Positions 15,508-24,755 are shown, counted from the stretch's first letter. The stretch: 64,000 nt of DNA from Candidatus Saccharimonadota bacterium (GCA_905373835.1 CAJPUN010000001.1:1-64000); one strand, 5' to 3'. A program made the numbers and translations. Notes: generated by a model from the letters alone, not told the origin.

Positions 15508-17285
15508 CGCACCCCTCCTTGCGCGGCGACACCAAACGGAGCAGGCCGCTCGAGCGCAGCTAGCTCATGCTCGCTCAGCTGCGATGCAGCAATCTCTTGG
15601 TACACCGCACAGGTTTCCATCAGCTCCTGGTGTCGCCCCTGGCCAACGATCCGACCTTCATCAAGGACAATAATTGTATCTGCCTGGGCGATCGTATTAA
15701 TCCGCTGCCCGACGATCAGTACCGTCTTGCCCGCCACCTCCTGCGTCAGGCGCTGGCGCAGCGCGGCATCCGTCCGCGCATCAAGCGCCGAGAACGAATC
15801 ATCAAAGATATACACCTGAGGCTGCGCCGCCAAGGCTCGGGCAATCGCTAGGCGCTGACGCTGCCCACCCGAGACATTGCTGCCGCCTTGCGCGACTGCG
15901 CTTGCCATGCCATCATCGAGCTGGGCAATAAAGTCACTCGCCTGGGCCACCTCTGCCGCATGAGCAATCGTCGCCTCATCGGCCTCAGGCGCACCATAGG
16001 CAATATTGCTGGCAATACTCCCCCGAAACAGCACACCTTTTTGCGGTACATAACCAATTTGGCTGGCTAGGTCAGTCAACCTGAGGTGACGGATATCCAC
16101 CCCATCAAGTAAAATCTGCCCGGCCGACACATCATAAAACCGCGGAATCAAATTGACCAATGTCGACTTGCCCGAGCCTGTGCTACCAATAAACGCCGTC
16201 GTCTGGCCAGGCTCCGCCACAAAGCTAATGTTACTCAGCACCGGCTCATCTGCCCCTGGGTAGGCAAAAGTAACATCACGAAATTCAATCCGCCCCATGC
16301 CACCCGGCATGAGTGGCTGAGGATCAGCCGGGTCAGTAATCGATGGCTTAGTATCGAGCACCTCTACCACTCGCCGCACCGACACAGCCGCGCGCGGTGC
16401 CATAATAAACACCATCGAGATCATCAAGAACGACATAATCACCTGCAAGGCATATTGCAAAAAAGCCATCATATTACCAATCGCGAGGCGCCCATCACCA
16501 ATCGCCAGCGCACCATACCACACCACCGCCACGCTCGCGAGATTCATCACCAGCATCATCACTGGCTCCATCACCATCATCAAGCGATTGACTACCAAGT
16601 TGAGCTTCGTCAGCTCATGGTTGACGGCATCAAATTTTGCTTCTTCGACTGCCTCGGTATGAAAAGCGCGCACGACGCGCAGGCCCGTCAAGTTCTCGCG
16701 GGCGACTAAGTTCAGCTTGTCCACCACGCTCTGCAAGCGCTGAAAGCGGGGCATCGTCGCAATAAACAAGCCAATAATGACCACCAAAAGTACCGCAACC
16801 GCCAGGGCAATAATCCAGCTCAGACTTGGTGCATTAGCCAGCGCCTTTTGCAGGCCAGCCACGGCCATAATCGGTGCCATCAAGGCAATGCGCAGCAGCA
16901 TAATCCCCGTCGATTGGATCTGCTGGATGTCATTCGTCGAGCGCGTAATCAGCGACGCTGTTGAAAAGCGGTTAAAATCCGCCACAGCGTAGTTCTCCAC
17001 CCGAGCAAACACCTGGTCGCGCAGCTGCTGGCAGAGGCCAGTGGCAATCCGCGTCGCAAAGAAGACCGACACAATCGTCCCCACCGCACCAGCCAGCGTC
17101 ACGGCAATCATCTGCCAGCCATTATGCCATATAACGGCCATATCAGTGCCAACGATACCATTATTAATAATCGCCGCCATAAAGTCTGGCAAACTGAGCG
17201 TTGCCATCACCGAACCATACGTTGCAGCAACCAGCAGTCCCAGCTGCCACCAATATCCCCGGAGTAGCCGCCAGATGTACTTCAT
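15504..17285 (-). CDS. ABC exporter half-transporter, MdlA/LmrC-like
   Basis: A 593-residue fused permease-ATPase with six membrane helices (about 15-320) and an ATPase domain (about 345-575). Walker A is GSTGSGKST, the Q-loop is GYVPQKGVLF, the signature is VSGGQRQRL, and Walker B is YIFDDSFSALDARTD. The catalytic Glu after Walker B is replaced by Asp, and the usual H-loop His is Gln (VGQRINTI). These are the marks of the degenerate nucleotide site in heterodimeric exporters, so the partner encoded next carries the fully active site. It overlaps marR by 4 nt. Confidence 0.92.
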   Translation of the reverse strand: MKYIWRLLRGYWWQLGLLVAATYGSVMATLSLPDFMAAIINNGIVGTDMAVIWHNGWQMIAVTLAGAVGTIVSVFFATRIATGLCQQLRDQVFARVENYAVADFNRFSTASLITRSTNDIQQIQSTGIMLLRIALMAPIMAVAGLQKALANAPSLSWIIALAVAVLLVVIIGLFIATMPRFQRLQSVVDKLNLVARENLTGLRVVRAFHTEAVEEAKFDAVNHELTKLNLVVNRLMMVMEPVMMLVMNLASVAVVWYGALAIGDGRLAIGNMMAFLQYALQVIMSFLMISMVFIMAPRAAVSVRRVVEVLDTKPSITDPADPQPLMPGGMGRIEFRDVTFAYPGADEPVLSNISFVAEPGQTTAFIGSTGSGKSTLVNLIPRFYDVSAGQILLDGVDIRHLRLTDLASQIGYVPQKGVLFRGSIASNIAYGAPEADEATIAHAAEVAQASDFIAQLDDGMASAVAQGGSNVSGGQRQRLAIARALAAQPQVYIFDDSFSALDARTDAALRQRLTQEVAGKTVLIVGQRINTIAQADTIIVLDEGRIVGQGRHQELMETCAVYQEIAASQLSEHELAALERPAPFGVAAQGGVR

Positions 17286-17752
17286 GCTCGCTCCGCCTTC
17301 TGTGACTGAACCACTTTATCAATAAGTTGGTCGAGCTGCGCTAGCTCGGCATCGCTCAGCACCGCAAAGAGATCAGCAACAGTCTCCGCCATATACTGCT
17401 GGAAGTGATCGGTTATCTGCTGGCTTTGCGCAGTCAACTGTAGGCGCACCACCCGTCGATCGTGCTGGTCTGGCGTGCGCTGGACGAGCTGTTTTGCCAC
17501 CAGCACGTCAAGAATCTGCGTTGCCGCACCCTTGGAGACGCACAGCTTTGCGGCCACATCACCCATCGTCTCGATTGCCCCACTATGCAATAGGCCCAGC
17601 ACATGCCAGTGAACAGGCGCCAAACCAAACTGCTGATCCGTCTGGCGCTGAGCGCGTGCCAGGCGCTGCTTGAGCTGAAATAAGTAGCTCGTGATGTTCT
17701 CAATACATACTTGGCGCTGCGGCTGTGCACCTGACTTTGCTTCTACCTTCAT
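17282..17752 (-). CDS. MarR-family transcriptional regulator
   Basis: A 156-residue winged-helix regulator. The recognition helix is around VAAKLCVSKGAATQILDVL, and the wing DQHDRRVVRLQLT is the classic MarR signature (DxRxxxLxLT form). N- and C-terminal helices make the dimer interface. It is the first gene of a three-gene operon with 4-nt overlaps and is likely to repress it. A perfect 15-bp inverted repeat starts at the base next to its ATG and covers the promoter. The inducer is probably a toxic compound exported by the ABC pair. Confidence 0.93.
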   Translation of the reverse strand: MKVEAKSGAQPQRQVCIENITSYLFQLKQRLARAQRQTDQQFGLAPVHWHVLGLLHSGAIETMGDVAAKLCVSKGAATQILDVLVAKQLVQRTPDQHDRRVVRLQLTAQSQQITDHFQQYMAETVADLFAVLSDAELAQLDQLIDKVVQSQKAERA

Positions 17753-17790
17753 ACAATGAATAGTTTACTGCCTAAACTATTCATTGTCAA
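17753..17790 (-). promoter_or_regulatory. marR promoter with perfect 15-bp inverted-repeat operator
   Basis: TTGACA (17790-17785), 17 nt, then TAAACT (17767-17762), ending 9 nt before the ATG. The arms ACAATGAATAGTTTA (17753-17767) and their exact complement (17773-17787) flank a 5-nt centre. They cover the -10 box, most of the spacer and the edge of the -35 box. This is a strong autorepression site. It also overlaps the stop codon of the upstream GH18 gene. Confidence 0.88.
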
Positions 17791-19157
17791 TACCTTTTTA
17801 TATGCCGACGACGCCAAGCATACACTGCCGCACCAAGCACGCCTAACATAACCAACGTCGCGCCACCGTAGTATAGCAGCGGCACATTATCACCAGCAGC
17901 TGCCAATGCTCCCTCGTGCGGTGGCTGGCTTGGTTGTGGCTGTTCGGCCTGTGAGACATGCATTACCTTCGGTGGCAGCGTGGTATTCTGTGACTGATTT
18001 GATTGCGGCTGAGTCGACGATGACGCGGCGCTGCCATGCAGCGTGTGGTCGAGTTGCCGCAGCAACGCATCATTACTTTGCGGGTCGGAGAGATAACGCC
18101 ACACAATAATCCCTTGCAGGTTATGCTGCTGGACATATTCTGCCTTATACTTCATCGACTCCGCATCGTCGTAGCTAATAAACTCACGCCGCGCAGCATT
18201 ATAGAGATACGGCGCTTTGCTTGCGTCATCCCAGTAGCGAGTGTAGCCATTCTTGTTAATATAGTCTCGCTCGAGCCGGTCATACGTGGTGTGGTACTCG
18301 CCAGCCTTTTGAGCATCGCCAACGGGCTGGTGTAATCCATGATTCACCTCAGCAACAGAGCTAAACCGCCGGCTATACCACGCCGCCCCGATCATTAATT
18401 TGTTTGTTGGCGCACCGTGAGCTTGATAGTGCTGCACTGCCGAGTTGGCACTCTGGTCGAGCGGGTCACCTGGCGCGGTATAGAGCCCAGCATGGTGCCC
18501 AGCGTGCGACTTAAACGAGCCAAACCCCCGCATGTCATACGTCATAATTGCAATCTGGTCAAGGTACTGCTGGTACTCAGCAAACTTATTTTGCTCAGCA
18601 TACCACTTGGCTGGTGCACCCGTCATCGAAATACTCGGCTGGCGTCCGCTGGTGGTCGTTGCCGCGCGCAGTTCGCGTAAGAGAGCAATTAGGTCAGTCT
18701 GCTGGCTCCCCTTTGGAAACTCCCAGTCGATATCCACTCCATCCAATTGATGAGCCTGCAACGCCTCCTTGACAGAGCTCACAAAGGCCTGCCGGGTGCT
18801 GGCTTGGCGCACCATCGCATCGAATTCACGCCGCGCAGCATCATTACCACCACCAATTGAGAGAATAAGGGAGATACGCGGATTGACCGCCCGAATCCGC
18901 TGCAGCGTGGCTGCCTGCGTGAGGTGTGGCAGTGTATCAAGTGTCACGCGCCCATCGGCTGCAATACGCCCAAAATGGACAATAAGCCGATCGATCATCT
19001 TTAGATGGTCGTCAGTCACCTTTGGGAGATTCTCGTCGCTGACATAAACCGAGATTGTCCCCCGCTCCGCAGCCTGAGCTGGCACTGGAGCCATCAGCTG
19101 GCATCCGACTGCTATCATCATGACACTGAGCACACTTTTCACCATTGCCGTCCGCAT
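17787..19157 (-). CDS. secreted, membrane-anchored GH18 glycosidase
   Basis: A 456-residue protein with an N-terminal signal peptide (cleavage likely near PAQAA, residue 30), a GH18 TIM barrel (about 33-365), a Ser/Gln/Pro linker, and a C-terminal membrane helix followed by RRRHIKRY. The GH18 substrate motif is SIGGG (100-104), and the catalytic motif DGVDIDWE (139-146) is intact with acid Glu146. MTYDMRGFG supplies the later active-site residues. GH18 enzymes cleave chitin, peptidoglycan-derived GlcNAc or N-glycans. For an epibiont, host-bacterium wall sugars or salivary glycoproteins are candidate substrates; this is inference. GGAGG precedes the ATG. Confidence 0.9.
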   Translation of the reverse strand: MRTAMVKSVLSVMMIAVGCQLMAPVPAQAAERGTISVYVSDENLPKVTDDHLKMIDRLIVHFGRIAADGRVTLDTLPHLTQAATLQRIRAVNPRISLILSIGGGNDAARREFDAMVRQASTRQAFVSSVKEALQAHQLDGVDIDWEFPKGSQQTDLIALLRELRAATTTSGRQPSISMTGAPAKWYAEQNKFAEYQQYLDQIAIMTYDMRGFGSFKSHAGHHAGLYTAPGDPLDQSANSAVQHYQAHGAPTNKLMIGAAWYSRRFSSVAEVNHGLHQPVGDAQKAGEYHTTYDRLERDYINKNGYTRYWDDASKAPYLYNAARREFISYDDAESMKYKAEYVQQHNLQGIIVWRYLSDPQSNDALLRQLDHTLHGSAASSSTQPQSNQSQNTTLPPKVMHVSQAEQPQPSQPPHEGALAAAGDNVPLLYYGGATLVMLGVLGAAVYAWRRRHIKRY

Positions 19158-19237
19158 ATCGCCTCCTTGCTTTTGCTAGCTGTCTCTTTCTAGTCTATAT
19201 CGTTTGCCAGAATAGGTAAAGTGTGAGGTGGTATAGA

Positions 19238-20278
19238 TTACTCATCATCAGTGGTTGGCGTGTGACGCGTTGGCCAGTACCGATCAAGTACTGCATAGGG
19301 CAGCTGCTTATACCGATACCATAGCACGATCGTGACAAGCAGCGTCATCAATGACACAAACGGCAGATGCACCATCGACAGCACCGCAATATAGAGCAGC
19401 CGCACTGCATAGAATACCACGCGGTGGAACCACCCCCGAGGCCGATCATCCAGCGAAATACCCGTTAGCCAGCCACCGAGCGTCCGCCCCTGGGCCGCTA
19501 ATGGGAGGATAGCATGCACGAGCGCAATAAAGCCATACGGAACGATCTGCGTCAGCATCTGCATCTGTTCAGTCCACTGCCGTGAATGCAATACATTGAA
19601 GAGTGTGAGCGCCACCATCACAATCGTTGAGCCAATCGCCACTCCAGTCATATCAACAACAAAGGCAACGATACGCCGCACAAGGCCAGGCTGGCGAATC
19701 ATCGTTGCTCCACGCTCCGTATCGCGAAGATTTGGCAATAGCCAACCCAGCCAAAAGCCCAGCAGTGCCCCGCTCGTATTAAGCAGCAAGTCATCAACAT
19801 CAAACAGCCGATAGCTACACGGATACACGCCAAACACCCCCGTGAGCTGCGTCAGCTCAATCACTACCGACGTCATCAGGCCAATCATCACCACTGTCCA
19901 CCAGCGCACCCGATACATCGCCCGCAAAAACGCCCCCAGTGGCACAAAGAAAATAACATTAAGCACCACCTGTAGCAACGCCCGCACACCCTCGTGAGGA
20001 ATCTCGAGGATTGACGCCAGTGGTGTAAGCTGCGGTTGGATATGGTGACTCCCGCAAAAGCGTGCCGCATTATCTGGCATCGGATAAAGCGTAAAGGCAG
20101 CCAACGCCAAGCCATAGAGCACCACCAAATACGTCATGACTACCCGGCCAAATGCCACCCGGCGAAAGCGAATATAGTGTACCAATAACAGTGGCAATGT
20201 CAACACAAGTGCAGCAAATGGCCACATCACAAGCGCCACCCGAAACGACGCGGTGAAATTTCCTAAGAATGAAAGCAT
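19238..20278 (-). CDS. VanZ-like and RDD-domain membrane protein
   Basis: A 346-residue membrane protein with two recognisable parts. Residues about 40-180 are VanZ-like (FTLYPMPDN, NVIFFVPLGAFLR, SVVIELTQL and the DVDDLLLNTSGALLGF signature). Residues about 200-330 are an RDD domain with three helices (RIVAFVVDMTGVAIGS, and GWLTGISL...DRPRG). VanZ relatives are linked to glycopeptide tolerance, and RDD proteins to ion exchange, but neither function is established here. The promoter TTGACA-N18-CATACT ends 10 nt before the ATG, so it has its own transcript although it follows copB. Confidence 0.85.
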   Translation of the reverse strand: MLSFLGNFTASFRVALVMWPFAALVLTLPLLLVHYIRFRRVAFGRVVMTYLVVLYGLALAAFTLYPMPDNAARFCGSHHIQPQLTPLASILEIPHEGVRALLQVVLNVIFFVPLGAFLRAMYRVRWWTVVMIGLMTSVVIELTQLTGVFGVYPCSYRLFDVDDLLLNTSGALLGFWLGWLLPNLRDTERGATMIRQPGLVRRIVAFVVDMTGVAIGSTIVMVALTLFNVLHSRQWTEQMQMLTQIVPYGFIALVHAILPLAAQGRTLGGWLTGISLDDRPRGWFHRVVFYAVRLLYIAVLSMVHLPFVSLMTLLVTIVLWYRYKQLPYAVLDRYWPTRHTPTTDDE

Positions 20279-20288
20279 ACTGCGCGCT

Positions 20289-20318
20289 AGTATGACATAG
20301 ACAGCGCAAGTCTGTCAA
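20289..20318 (-). promoter_or_regulatory. promoter of the VanZ-RDD gene
   Basis: TTGACA (20318-20313), 18 nt, CATACT (20294-20289), then 10 nt to the ATG. The 5' leader would be only a few bases. Confidence 0.65.
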
Positions 20319-20334
20319 TAACGGAGCTCGCGAC

Positions 20335-22335
20335 TTACACCACCGTGCGGCGTAAGAGTTGTGCATTTGCTGCAACAATGATCGTCGAAAGCGACATCAC
20401 CACCGCACCGATCGCGGGCGAAACAACCACCCCGACTGGTGCAAGCACTCCAGCCGCGAGGGGAAGCATCAGCACATTGTAGCCCGCTCCCCAGCAGAGG
20501 TTCTGCACCATTTTTCGGTACGTCGCCTGGGCCAGCGTGATCAGCCGGACAACCGCCTGCGGATCATCACCAACCAACATAATCCCAGCAGACGCTGCGG
20601 CAACATCAGTCCCCGTCCCAATCGCGACACCACTCTCGGCCTGGGCAAGCGCTGGCGCATCATTCACGCCATCACCAACAAAACACACCCGCTTCCCCTG
20701 CTGCTGGTACGCCATAACAATCGCCGCCTTCTTAGCTGGTGTTACCTCAGCGTGAACCTCAGTGATACCAACGAGGCGAGCAATCGCGTCGGCCGGCCTC
20801 GCACCATCTCCTGTTACCATGGCAACTGTTATACCGCGGCGTTGGAGCGCTGCGACTGCCGCTGCCGCACCAGGGCGCGGCGCATCACCAAGCTCAATCA
20901 CACCACAGACACGCCCAGCTTGGGCAACGTAGACCACTGTATGGTCCGTCGTTATCTCGTCTCGATCAATCTGATGCTGCTGCATAAAGGCCGCATTGCC
21001 AACTAACGTCGGCACGCCATCAACCACAGCCTGCACGCCATAACCCGGCACCGTTTGGAGGTCACGCACAGCAGGTATCGCAACACGGCGATCGGCTGCC
21101 GCGCGGCGAATTGCTGCTGCAATCGGGTGTTCTGCCTCATGCTCAGCCGCCGCCGCTAATCCCAGAATAGCCGCCTCGTCCCCACCGTGGACTGCAACCA
21201 CTGCCAGGTGGCCAGTTGTCAGTGTACCGGTTTTGTCAAATAACACCACATCGACTTGCCGCGCGGCCTCAAAGGCACGGCGATCGCGCACCACAATACC
21301 GCGCTGTGCCGCAAGCCCAGTCGAGATCGATACAACCAGCGGCACCGCTAAGCCCAAAGCGTGCGGACACGCCACCACCAACACCGTTACTACTCGCTGC
21401 AACACTTCACCCAGCGATGCACCAGCCAGCGCCCAACCAACACCCGTCACCAGCGCAGTAGCAAGCGCTGCATAGAAAAGATAGCCCGCTGCCCGATCCG
21501 CCAGCACCTGCGTTCGCGACCGACGCTGCTCAGCCTGGCGCACCAGCTCCATAATATGCGACAACGTTGTATCATTACCAATGTGCTGGGCCATAACATG
21601 AAGCGCACCAGTGCCATTGATCGTGCCTGCTGTCACAAGACTCCCTGACTGCTTGGCAACAGGGCGCGACTCACCCGTGAGCATCGACTCATCAACCTGT
21701 GACGTGCCAGATATCACCTGGCCATCCACTGGCACACGCCCACCCGGGCGCACCAGCACGGTCATCCCCACAGCCAGATGATCAAGCGGCACTGTATCGA
21801 TCGATTGTTCCGTCACAACCTCCGCCGTCTCGGGTAAGAGCTGGGCTAAGGTATGGGCGGCATCCGTTGCCCGCTTAATCGCTGCCATTTCGAGCCAGTG
21901 CCCGAGAAGCATAATGGTAATGAGCGACGCGAGCTCCCACCAAAAATCCATCCCTGCTACCACGCCACTGGTCACCAGCAGGCTGTAGCCATAGGCCACA
22001 CTAATCGCCAGAGCAATCAGCAGCATCATGCCAGGCTGGCGCTGGCGTAGCTCCTGCCACCCCGCCCGAATAAAGACTCGGCCACCATACCACAGCAATA
22101 TCGTCCCGCTTATGGCCGGCACATACCGGCTCACCACCTCAGGTAGTGTATACCCGAGCCACTGCTGCAGCAGCGGTGAACACACCAATACACTGATCGT
22201 TATCAGCAGCGATAGCCAAAACCGCTGCCGAAACTGGGCCGCATCATGCCCGCAATGGCCACCCTGTCCATGTCCCTCATGGTGAGTATGCTCACCATGA
22301 GTCATATGATGGTGCCGTGACTGTTTTTTATCCAT
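20335..22335 (-). CDS. copB: CopB-type (CPH) heavy-metal P1B-ATPase
   Basis: A 666-residue metal-exporting P-type ATPase. The cytoplasmic N-terminus is His-rich (HHHMTHGEHTHHEGHGQ), as in CopB, and there is no CxxC metal-binding domain. The membrane metal site is CPH (VACPHALGL, near 322), the mark of the P1B-3/CopB group that moves Cu or Ag. TGES is near 215, DKTGTLT near 368, the HP motif is EHPIAAAIRR, and GDGVNDAPAL is near 555. The ATG at 22335 has GAGGAG upstream and is preferred to the start at 22359. It lies 59 nt after a CsoR/RcnR-type repressor that should control it. Confidence 0.93.
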   Translation of the reverse strand: MDKKQSRHHHMTHGEHTHHEGHGQGGHCGHDAAQFRQRFWLSLLITISVLVCSPLLQQWLGYTLPEVVSRYVPAISGTILLWYGGRVFIRAGWQELRQRQPGMMLLIALAISVAYGYSLLVTSGVVAGMDFWWELASLITIMLLGHWLEMAAIKRATDAAHTLAQLLPETAEVVTEQSIDTVPLDHLAVGMTVLVRPGGRVPVDGQVISGTSQVDESMLTGESRPVAKQSGSLVTAGTINGTGALHVMAQHIGNDTTLSHIMELVRQAEQRRSRTQVLADRAAGYLFYAALATALVTGVGWALAGASLGEVLQRVVTVLVVACPHALGLAVPLVVSISTGLAAQRGIVVRDRRAFEAARQVDVVLFDKTGTLTTGHLAVVAVHGGDEAAILGLAAAAEHEAEHPIAAAIRRAAADRRVAIPAVRDLQTVPGYGVQAVVDGVPTLVGNAAFMQQHQIDRDEITTDHTVVYVAQAGRVCGVIELGDAPRPGAAAAVAALQRRGITVAMVTGDGARPADAIARLVGITEVHAEVTPAKKAAIVMAYQQQGKRVCFVGDGVNDAPALAQAESGVAIGTGTDVAAASAGIMLVGDDPQAVVRLITLAQATYRKMVQNLCWGAGYNVLMLPLAAGVLAPVGVVVSPAIGAVVMSLSTIIVAANAQLLRRTVV

Positions 22336-22394
22336 AACAAACTCCTCGGTGCTGCGCACCGCATTATCCTTTCCATTCTTATATCCGCTTGCTG

Positions 22395-22673
22395 CTAGCG
22401 GATGTTCGTCAGGTCGTAGAGCTGGTCGAGCTCTTTGAGCGCCTTATCGCGCTGCTTCGTATCACTTGACGCCAGCATCTCAGCCACATGCATCTCGAGA
22501 TGCTGCTTGACCATTAGCTTATTCAGTGATGCCAGCGACTTCTGGATCGACAGACTTTGGATGATGATATCCATGCAGTAGGCATCATCGGCCACACGCT
22601 TCTCTAGCCCCTCCAGCTGGCCCTTCATAATTTTGATACGATGTAATGCTCGTCTGGTAGTATCTTTGCTCAT
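22395..22673 (-). CDS. CsoR/RcnR-family metal-sensing repressor
   Basis: A 92-residue all-helical DUF156 repressor. The DNA-contacting region is RRALHRIKIMKGQLEGLEK. Metal ligands are Cys33, His58 and His62. In copper-sensing CsoR the third position is Cys (C-H-C); here it is His, as in the Ni/Co sensor RcnR. The RcnR N-terminal His ligand is not in the same place (His11 is the nearest). The paired CPH-type ATPase suggests Cu or Ag, so the ligand set is atypical. It is autoregulated through a G/C-tract operator in its promoter. Confidence 0.92.
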   Translation of the reverse strand: MSKDTTRRALHRIKIMKGQLEGLEKRVADDAYCMDIIIQSLSIQKSLASLNKLMVKQHLEMHVAEMLASSDTKQRDKALKELDQLYDLTNIR

Positions 22674-22679
22674 ACTCCT

Positions 22680-22708
22680 ATGGTATACCCCCTGGGGGTA
22701 TCTGTCAA
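22680..22708 (-). promoter_or_regulatory. csoR-copB promoter with G-tract operator
   Basis: TTGACA (22708-22703), 17 nt, then TACCAT (22685-22680). The spacer is filled by ATACCCCC-T-GGGGGTAT (22685-22701), a near-perfect palindrome of the kind bound by CsoR/RcnR tetramers. The ribosome site AGGAG follows just before the ATG. Confidence 0.9.
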
Positions 22709-22726
22709 CCGATTCTTTCCTGAATT

Positions 22727-22756
22727 AAAAACCCACCACAGATATGGTGGGTTTTT
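22727..22756. terminator. bidirectional-looking terminator after groEL
   Basis: A perfect 12-bp stem (AAAAACCCACCA/TGGTGGGTTTTT) with a 6-nt loop gives a T-run on either strand. It ends groES-groEL on the reverse strand and isolates it from the csoR promoter. Confidence 0.9.
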
Positions 22757-22778
22757 GCAAAACAAGGCAGGACGAGGC

Positions 22779-24422
22779 TTAGTACATGCCCATACCGCCG
22801 CCCATGCCAGGCATGCCAGCTGGGCTGGCCGCTTCCTTCTCAGGCAGGTCGACGACCAGCGCACCCATCGTCATTGCGGTGCCCGCGATGGAGGCCGCAT
22901 TTTGCAGTGCTTCCTTGGTAACGCGAACAGGGTCAACCACGCCAGCTGCTTTGAGATCGATCAGCTCGCCCGGTGTGTTGACATTAATACCAAAGCCAGG
23001 CTGCGCTGCCTTCACCTGTGGCAGCCACTCATCGGCATTGAGGCCAGAGTTGGTCAGCAGAATGCGGAATGGTTGCTCGAGCGCGTGGATAAGCAAATCC
23101 TCACCAGCGGTCACCGACGCATCGGCATCACCAGCGTGGGTGTAGCTCGTTGCAAGATTGACCAGTGTCACCCCGCCACCAGGCACAATACCCTCAGCTA
23201 GGGCAGCCTTGACGGCAGCCACCGCATCATCAACGCGGTATTTCTTCTCTTCGATCTCGGTCTCGGTTGCCCCACCTACCTTAATCACCGCCACTTGGCC
23301 AGTCAGGGCAGCTTGGCGCTTGACGAGATTGTTCTTGGTGTAGTCACTTGTGCTGTTGGCAATTTCAACGGCAATCTGGTCAATCCGGGCATCGACTGCC
23401 GTCTTCGCACCAGCCCCTTCGACGATTGTCGTCAAATCCTTGGTAGCAATCACCTTGCGAGCTGAGCCCACCACATCAGGCCCAACCGTATCAAAGCTCA
23501 TACCAGTATCCTCGGTAATGACTGTGGCACCCACCAGAGCAGCAATATCGTAGAGAACATCCTTATCGCTCGGCGCTTTAATAGCCAAGGTATTAAAGGC
23601 ACCCTTGAGGCGGTTCAGCACAAGCAGACCAAGCGCTTCGCCATCCACATCGTCAGCAATCAAGACGAGATCTTTCTTACCACTTTGAGCAATCATCTCA
23701 AGCAGTGGGACAAACTCCTGTGCCGAAGAAATCTTCTTGTCGGTAATAACGATAGCTGGCTTATCGTACACCGCCTCCATTCGCTTCGTGTCTGTCGCCA
23801 TGTAGGGGCTGACGAAGCCGCGCTGAACAGTAAAGCCCTCGACCACTTCGCTCTCTAGCTCAAGGCCGCGGCCTTCCTCAACCGTCACTACACCATTGGG
23901 CCCGATCTTCTCCATCACATCAGCAATCAGCCGGCCAATTGCGTCATCACCCGCCGAGATAGTTGCCACCTCTGCGACGCGTGTTTCGTCATTGCGAATA
24001 TCCTCTGCCTGCTCGCTCAAAGCGGCTGTTACCTCTGCTGCAGCCCGCTCCAGACCCTTGCGCAGCAGCATTGGGTTGTGACCAGCAGCAATCAGCTTGT
24101 TTGCCTCACTGAGGATGTGGTAGGTCAAAACCGTCACGGTAGTTGTACCATCACCAGCCACATCGTTCATTTTGTTAGCGGCTTGCTTGATAAGCTCTGC
24201 CCCTACCTTAAAGCCTAGTGTTTCATCATCAACATCCTCGATGTCGATACCTTTAGCTACTGTCACACCATCGTGCGTCACACTCGGGCCACCGTAGCTT
24301 TTGCCAATGACGACATTGCGACCCTTTGGCCCCATCGTTGTCTTCACTGCGTTGTAGAGAATCTCTGCCCCGCCCAAAATCCGGCGGCGCGCATCTTCAT
24401 CATAAAATACTTTTTTTGCCAT
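22779..24422 (-). CDS. groL: chaperonin GroEL
   Basis: A 547-residue 60-kDa chaperonin subunit that forms the ATP-driven double ring for protein folding. Family landmarks include TTMGPKGRNVVI, the ATP-site DGVTVAKGIDIED and NDVAGDGTTTVTVL, the apical-domain ISSAQEFVPLLE, and a C-terminal GGM tail (MPGMGGGMGMY). Length is normal. It follows groES by 12 nt. It shares the CIRCE-controlled promoter and ends at a strong terminator. Confidence 0.98.
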   Translation of the reverse strand: MAKKVFYDEDARRRILGGAEILYNAVKTTMGPKGRNVVIGKSYGGPSVTHDGVTVAKGIDIEDVDDETLGFKVGAELIKQAANKMNDVAGDGTTTVTVLTYHILSEANKLIAAGHNPMLLRKGLERAAAEVTAALSEQAEDIRNDETRVAEVATISAGDDAIGRLIADVMEKIGPNGVVTVEEGRGLELESEVVEGFTVQRGFVSPYMATDTKRMEAVYDKPAIVITDKKISSAQEFVPLLEMIAQSGKKDLVLIADDVDGEALGLLVLNRLKGAFNTLAIKAPSDKDVLYDIAALVGATVITEDTGMSFDTVGPDVVGSARKVIATKDLTTIVEGAGAKTAVDARIDQIAVEIANSTSDYTKNNLVKRQAALTGQVAVIKVGGATETEIEEKKYRVDDAVAAVKAALAEGIVPGGGVTLVNLATSYTHAGDADASVTAGEDLLIHALEQPFRILLTNSGLNADEWLPQVKAAQPGFGINVNTPGELIDLKAAGVVDPVRVTKEALQNAASIAGTAMTMGALVVDLPEKEAASPAGMPGMGGGMGMY

Positions 24423-24434
24423 AGACTAGTTCTC

Positions 24435-24701
24435 CTATTCTACTGTTGCGAGGATATCCTCGTCCTTGATAATCAAATACTCTTCTTTGTCGAGCTTAAT
24501 GGTGGTAGCTGCGTAGTTCTTGTAAACGACCCGCGCGTCGACTACGACATCTTCTACTGCCGATCCAACAGCAATCACCTTGGCAGCTTCTGACTTCTCC
24601 TGAGCCGACTCGGGCAAAAAGATCCCGCTGGCAGTCTTCTCTGGCTTTTTCTCCTTAACCGCCACGACGAAATGCGCCATTGGCTTGATTGGTGAACTCA
24701 T
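24435..24701 (-). CDS. groS: co-chaperonin GroES
   Basis: An 88-residue GroES subunit, slightly shorter than the usual 95-100. It has the mobile loop around KTASGIFLPESAQEKSEAAKV in short form, the roof-loop region, and the C-terminal EYLIIKDEDILATVE (the family DVLAVVE position). It starts the bicistronic groE operon with AGGGG before the ATG. Confidence 0.97.
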   Translation of the reverse strand: MSSPIKPMAHFVVAVKEKKPEKTASGIFLPESAQEKSEAAKVIAVGSAVEDVVVDARVVYKNYAATTIKLDKEEYLIIKDEDILATVE

Positions 24702-24755
24702 TGGTTACCCCTTTCTTAATACTTATCACCGCGCCTGATATCAATCAAGGCGCTT

